From contig JAWKHS010000007.1 in the NCBI GenBank assembly GCA_041394705.1, positions 186,001-250,000 on the forward strand: 64,000 nucleotides of DNA. The letters run 5' to 3'. Below the pieces are notes generated by a model. That model did no database searches. It was not told the DNA's origin and saw only the letters and a program-made list of their open reading frames with translations. How positions within the stretch are numbered: the first letter of the stretch is position 1; each line of letters begins with the position of its first letter. The DNA comes from Vicinamibacterales bacterium (GTDB lineage: Bacteria; Acidobacteriota; Vicinamibacteria; Vicinamibacterales; UBA2999). A program made the position numbers and the translations under genes. This document shows positions 62,801 through 64,000 of this stretch, piece by piece.

Positions 62801-63577
62801 CTCGAGCGTGAGCGCGAGCCGCGTGTCGTCGAGGACGCGCTCGACGCGGCCGCCGACGACGATCCGGCCCTCCGGCAGCGGCACGGTCAGCGCCTGCAGC
62901 GAGACGTTCGATCCGTCGAACGCGAGGCGGCCCTCGATCGCGCCGCTGGTCGTGTCGTGCCCGGCGAGCCGCACGTGGAGCCGTTCCGCCCGCAGCGATC
63001 CGCTGGCTCCGGCGAACACGCGAATCACCCGCTCGTCGAGCGCGGCCGTGATGCCGCGGACGTTGACCTCCGCGTCGGCCGTGCGATCCACGTAGTCCAG
63101 GTCGAGCGCCGCGAGACGCAGACCGCGCACGTCGAACCGGCGCGGCTGCAGCGGCGGCGGATCGCCGGACGACGGAGGCAGGTTGACGAGGACGCCGTCC
63201 TCGCGCACCAGGCGGACGTGGGCGTCCGACACGTCGAGCATCGACACGCGCACCGCGCCGGTCAGGACCGCCCACGGCAGGCGCACGTCGACGCGTCCCG
63301 CCGTGAAGAACGGGTCGTCGGCATGGCCCGTGGCCGCCAGCCGTACGCCCTCCAGGGTGATGCGCCGCGTGAACAGGTTGAGCTGCAGCCGGCCGGCCGA
63401 GAGGTCGATCGAGCGCGCAGCCGCCAGGCGGACGAGCCACTGGAGCCCCCAGCGGCCCGCGGCCGGCGTGTGCGCGAACACGACCAGCACGCCGACGAGC
63501 CCGACCAGCGTCGCGGCCGCCCATGCGAGGCGGCGCGGCACGTACACCTTCACCGTCCCATCATATGGTCCTGGCAC
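56810..63577 (-). CDS. Single-chain TamB-POTRA-Omp85 fusion (TamB/TamA-like translocation module)
   Basis: A 2255-residue envelope protein joining both halves of the translocation and assembly module. Residues ~17-37 are an inner-membrane anchor. Residues ~40-1520 are a long beta-rich TamB/AsmA-like rod, ending in the TamB C-terminal domain (YRLSQSTISFTNPNAIEPDLN, SSDPSADTSLASLLLGE, VVLSQGIGQGALSGYVLY). Residues ~1530-1920 hold about five POTRA domains (GYLEARVRG, YYASQGYRAARI, YQGHGYNDVRVTT). Residues ~1925-2255 are an Omp85 barrel with the L6 motif VRGY near 2154, a C-terminal Phe and RDDPFNATRGW. It should span the periplasm and help insert outer-membrane proteins or move phospholipid. GTG 63577 is assumed; GTG 63553 or 63547 are alternatives. 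Confidence 0.88.
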   Translation of the reverse strand: MPGPYDGTVKVYVPRRLAWAAATLVGLVGVLVVFAHTPAAGRWGLQWLVRLAAARSIDLSAGRLQLNLFTRRITLEGVRLAATGHADDPFFTAGRVDVRLPWAVLTGAVRVSMLDVSDAHVRLVREDGVLVNLPPSSGDPPPLQPRRFDVRGLRLAALDLDYVDRTADAEVNVRGITAALDERVIRVFAGASGSLRAERLHVRLAGHDTTSGAIEGRLAFDGSNVSLQALTVPLPEGRIVVGGRVERVLDDTRLALTLEGSLDFAALAAWTPPPTPVTGAGTFEGGMTGPLGEYVLTASFSSDALQVGRAAGLRVKGDLRLTPERADVRPFAVTAPAPGAADPAGVIDGAFTYTFETRSSDMTATFHDVDLDVAVAAGDADPVAVAAREDGRVAIQLASPEAPMSLHATGVSRPLTRANRVPVAGTWTAVLDRDRWTVQHDHRVLDTVRASGTVSWPDAATPAASPLSGPLDVDIGDVGRAAAAAVRAGFAVPDGIAQISGAAEGRFSMQGTLERPGLSGRLEARALTLPSGQAASLEAEVAYDGEALAAGPFEFTTPGAHASGEVTARLDSGRLAGRFDADADDLSSLLDVVRPGTDASGTLALHGTIGGTTDVPDVPLTLDSTTVMVEGQRLGTVHADARLLGTSLQVSRLSVTQDPGTLTASGRIDYATGAYDLTIDGRDLRVERPIDGASIEAVRANVAFSGAGTLAAPGGSGSLILTPIGGSIGDLLGDADVRFQFSGGLLNATAFLPNVRTLVQATLDPHAPYTYRGVAAVSALDVQPVALAIGALPEAISGTVGMSASFEGRLDDPSSAQGFVNLQTVELSVGGLPVTLERPARLTLRPASFSVDDLAVRAGSTTLEASGRLDDPAERPLRATVDGTLGDVVALARAFALAPPGLAASGAIRGQWESRGGLDRATATLTLDDASVAVEDLPPVRALSATAAYDGAVVTVDGLRATWQGGEITGRARIPRAMVEAAEPGADGPAGRVEASVRGLTQQALAPWLSADALSRLEGRVSATLGLDVRALTLAGVRGTLVLDEAAGTAAGVPVAQVRPARLSIDGGSLSFDDVAFNIGAPVTVAGTVTVAETTALDLRVSGRPLLRPFSVLAPSTAFDGAAIVDLAVGGTTAAPRVTGRIELDQAEASLRDPVVLASGTTGALVFDGDTVRAENVHGSLNGGDFELGGAARVLGVEEPTGQFVLQVRGVAVEYPANVNSEVDALLTFVPGPGEPTLRGDVRVLRGAYRATISLPALVAFNGTRPAVAAEDGYLGRLRLDLSLTTEDDLVIDNNYGRFEAGANLRLQGTGERPAVTGRVELREGGEVFVLGGLYRLSQSTISFTNPNAIEPDLNITLVTRSSGAEQTLTLSGTLDRLQTSVVSSDPSADTSLASLLLGEGSLNRERALQLLSGELLGVTGRAIGLDSLRVERGFDVGDVRQDPGLIADIQDPTTRLTLSKALRPDVEVVLSQGIGQGALSGYVLYQPFRGVELRATSLDNTDRLYSVRHDISFGAAAPPAASRREEPLVGTVSIDGVAQAEENTIRGQLRLTPGSRFDFIRWRDDVDRVREYFHDRGYLEARVRGTRTETAGTVALTYTIQQGPPTELRVDGAEVSRDLRRRLQTAWSNSVFDRFLADEIRRLILLDLVRKNVIGAEVDTDVTEAPPVKVIHAVVRDGQTARARRIAYTGAAAFTPSELDEELAARGIGDQVWLEPRQLANALTDYYASQGYRAARITVSPPVVVDGRAELPVTVDEGPVTRVSSTTLEGSVDALAAETRPLVTALEGHPYRRVDVDAAARQIERRYQGHGYNDVRVTTRVAAPPDAVAAAVTFHVEPGPEQRLAGIVVTGTTRTRPQSVINALRLEPGEPVDLTRWAEARRRVFDTNVFRQVDVRPEVLSDPNPDGTEAVRARVTVTEWPAWRLRYGLQLDDRAPVDQGEDTSVNRKRDLGVVANLQNRNVFGRAFTFGIYGQAARRLQSTNAYLTFPTLFGRAVQTNVFASSSRQDVATDASNEFFLRRSRRQLSLEQRIRRGRSFEFAYGYRLKREIIDALDPEDPFYLAPLVGRLTTSAFFDRRDDPFNATRGWFGAFSAERVSEFESGADAVKVQGTYFDYRGVGPLLFASAVRVGGSFLGDLGFSERFYVGGSDTVRGYGEGLVGPKTFTGSARGGDALLILNEELRAPLYKWVRGVAFVDAGNVFASNGDIRLSTLQVGYGVGLRLHTPFSIFRIDLGIPTTGTRTFRWYFGLGQVF

Positions 63578-63628
63578 GCGCGGCCGAGCACGCCCCGCGG
63601 GCTGTTACCATGTCAGCCAGGAGGGAGC

Positions 63629-64000
63629 ATGAACGTTGGCAAGTGGCTCAAGTTCGGGTTCACGGTGGCGTTCAGCCTCGGAGCAGCGGCCTTCGGCCGG
63701 GGGCAGACCATGACGGAACTCAGGGTCGGCGATCAGGCGCCGAATTTCTCGCTTCGCGGCTCGGACGGCAAGACGCACACACTCGACGAGTACCGGGGCA
63801 AGAGCGCCGTGGTCCTCGCGTGGTTCCCGAAGGCGTTCACCGGCGGTTGAACGATCGAATGCAAGTCGCTCCGTGAGAGCGGCGACGCGATTCGGGCGTT
63901 CCAGGTGGCGCACTTCGCGGTGAGCGTGGACACGCCGGACGAGAACAAGAAGTTCGCCGAGCACGTCGAGGCGGACTACCCGATCCTCGCGGATCCGACC
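63629..64000 (+). CDS. Selenocysteine-containing peroxiredoxin with N-terminal export signal (3' end off window)
   Basis: AhpC/TSA-fold peroxiredoxin read through an in-frame TGA at codon 74 (63848-63850). Before it: VGDQAPNFSLRGSDGKTHTLDEY and VVLAWFPKAFTGG. After it, in the same frame without other stops to the window end: TIECKSLRESGDAIRAFQ, FAVSVDTPDENKKFAEH and YPILADPT. The TGA sits exactly at the peroxidatic Cys of the FTxGCT motif, with a second Cys four residues later (Cys78). A SECIS-like hairpin follows. ATG 63629 has the strong site AGGAGGGAGC; residues 1-26 form a basic-hydrophobic export signal or anchor. It would reduce peroxides in the periplasm. Divergent from the TamB fusion. 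Confidence 0.88.
63848..63883 (+). promoter_or_regulatory. UGA (Sec) codon and bacterial SECIS-like stem-loop
   Basis: The TGA (63848-63850) is followed by a 7-bp stem GTCGCTC/GAGCGGC (63865-63871 with 63877-63883, one G-U pair) closing the 5-nt loop CGUGA (63872-63876). The loop contains the GU dinucleotide recognised by SelB-type factors, with its first G 25 nt from the U of UGA, inside the spacing known for bacterial SECIS elements. Confidence 0.75.

Noticed and set aside
63577..63628. Sigma-54 promoter upstream of the selenoprotein (TGGCACGCGCGGCCGA)
   Set aside because: The -24 half matches, but the -12 position reads GCCGA in place of TTGCA, so it is not accepted.
60845..63850. A 1001-codon open frame on the plus strand opposite the TamB-like gene
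   Set aside because: It is Arg/His/Gly-rich with no recognisable motif and lies antisense to a clear gene; high GC keeps shadow frames open. Only its last 74 codons are real, as the start of the peroxiredoxin.
63629..63850. Peroxiredoxin gene as a pseudogene truncated by TGA
   Set aside because: The frame continues intact after TGA with conserved residues, TGA is at the catalytic Cys position, and a SECIS-like hairpin follows. A pseudogene remains possible only if the host lacks Sec machinery.

Overview
The window is high-GC, densely coded DNA with no tRNA, rRNA, insertion sequence, phage or CRISPR signal. The exosortase/PEP-CTERM locus, the DUF5916-type outer membrane protein, a TamB/BamA-type protein and an in-frame UGA peroxiredoxin together suggest a Gram-negative soil-type bacterium. 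My best guess is Acidobacteriota, perhaps class Vicinamibacteria; this is inferred from gene content, with no marker gene to prove it. Many genes start with GTG in 4-nt GTGA overlaps.

Region 1 (1-17200) is an exosortase A (XrtA/EpsH) exopolysaccharide and PEP-CTERM locus. It holds an asparagine-synthetase-like amidotransferase, four glycosyltransferases, a Wzy/ligase-type membrane protein, a YetA/rhamnogalacturonan-lyase-like protein, a hexapeptide acyltransferase, a PrsT-type TPR lipoprotein, EpsI, exosortase, a PEP-CTERM substrate, and a divergent sigma-54 activator. The PEP-CTERM gene is preceded by a textbook -24/-12 promoter (TGGCAC-N5-TTGCT). Two receiver-like/PilZ paralogues (17258-18810) follow, tying the region to c-di-GMP.

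Region 2 (19002-33230) has a double-FKBP isomerase and an RluD-type pseudouridine synthase, followed by a complete chemosensory cluster. The cluster runs DUF420-like membrane protein, truncated-hemoglobin/PAS/PAS/MCP fusion, ABC1/UbiB-type kinase, CheA (two CheW domains), CheW, triple-PAS soluble MCP, CheY, CheB, CheR, CheX. Both MCPs lack membrane segments, so this is a cytoplasmic array with a likely O2/NO/redox input.

Region 3 (33261-37970) carries a PLP D-cysteine desulfhydrase-like enzyme, a small secreted NIVWGN-repeat protein, a GNAT enzyme and a DUF5916 beta-barrel with 30 consecutive glycines.

Region 4 (37979-44055, minus strand) looks like an amine/amino-acid catabolic operon: P5C-type dehydrogenase, Tat-exported flavin-reductase-like protein, atypical Nramp-family transporter, and a fused kinase/PLP phospho-lyase. 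A PhoX-like protein, a small membrane protein, a MATE transporter, a ParE/GyrB-type topoisomerase subunit, a NYN-LOTUS protein, an MBOAT/SGNH acyltransferase pair, a secreted NPPGPRGGPG-repeat protein, a DinB protein and a TPR protein follow.

Region 5 (56810-64000) holds the two most striking genes. One is a 2255-residue single polypeptide joining a complete TamB-like protein to a POTRA/Omp85 barrel. Divergent from it is an exported peroxiredoxin whose catalytic cysteine codon is TGA, followed at the right distance by a bacterial SECIS-like hairpin, so it is very probably a selenoprotein; it runs off the window end.
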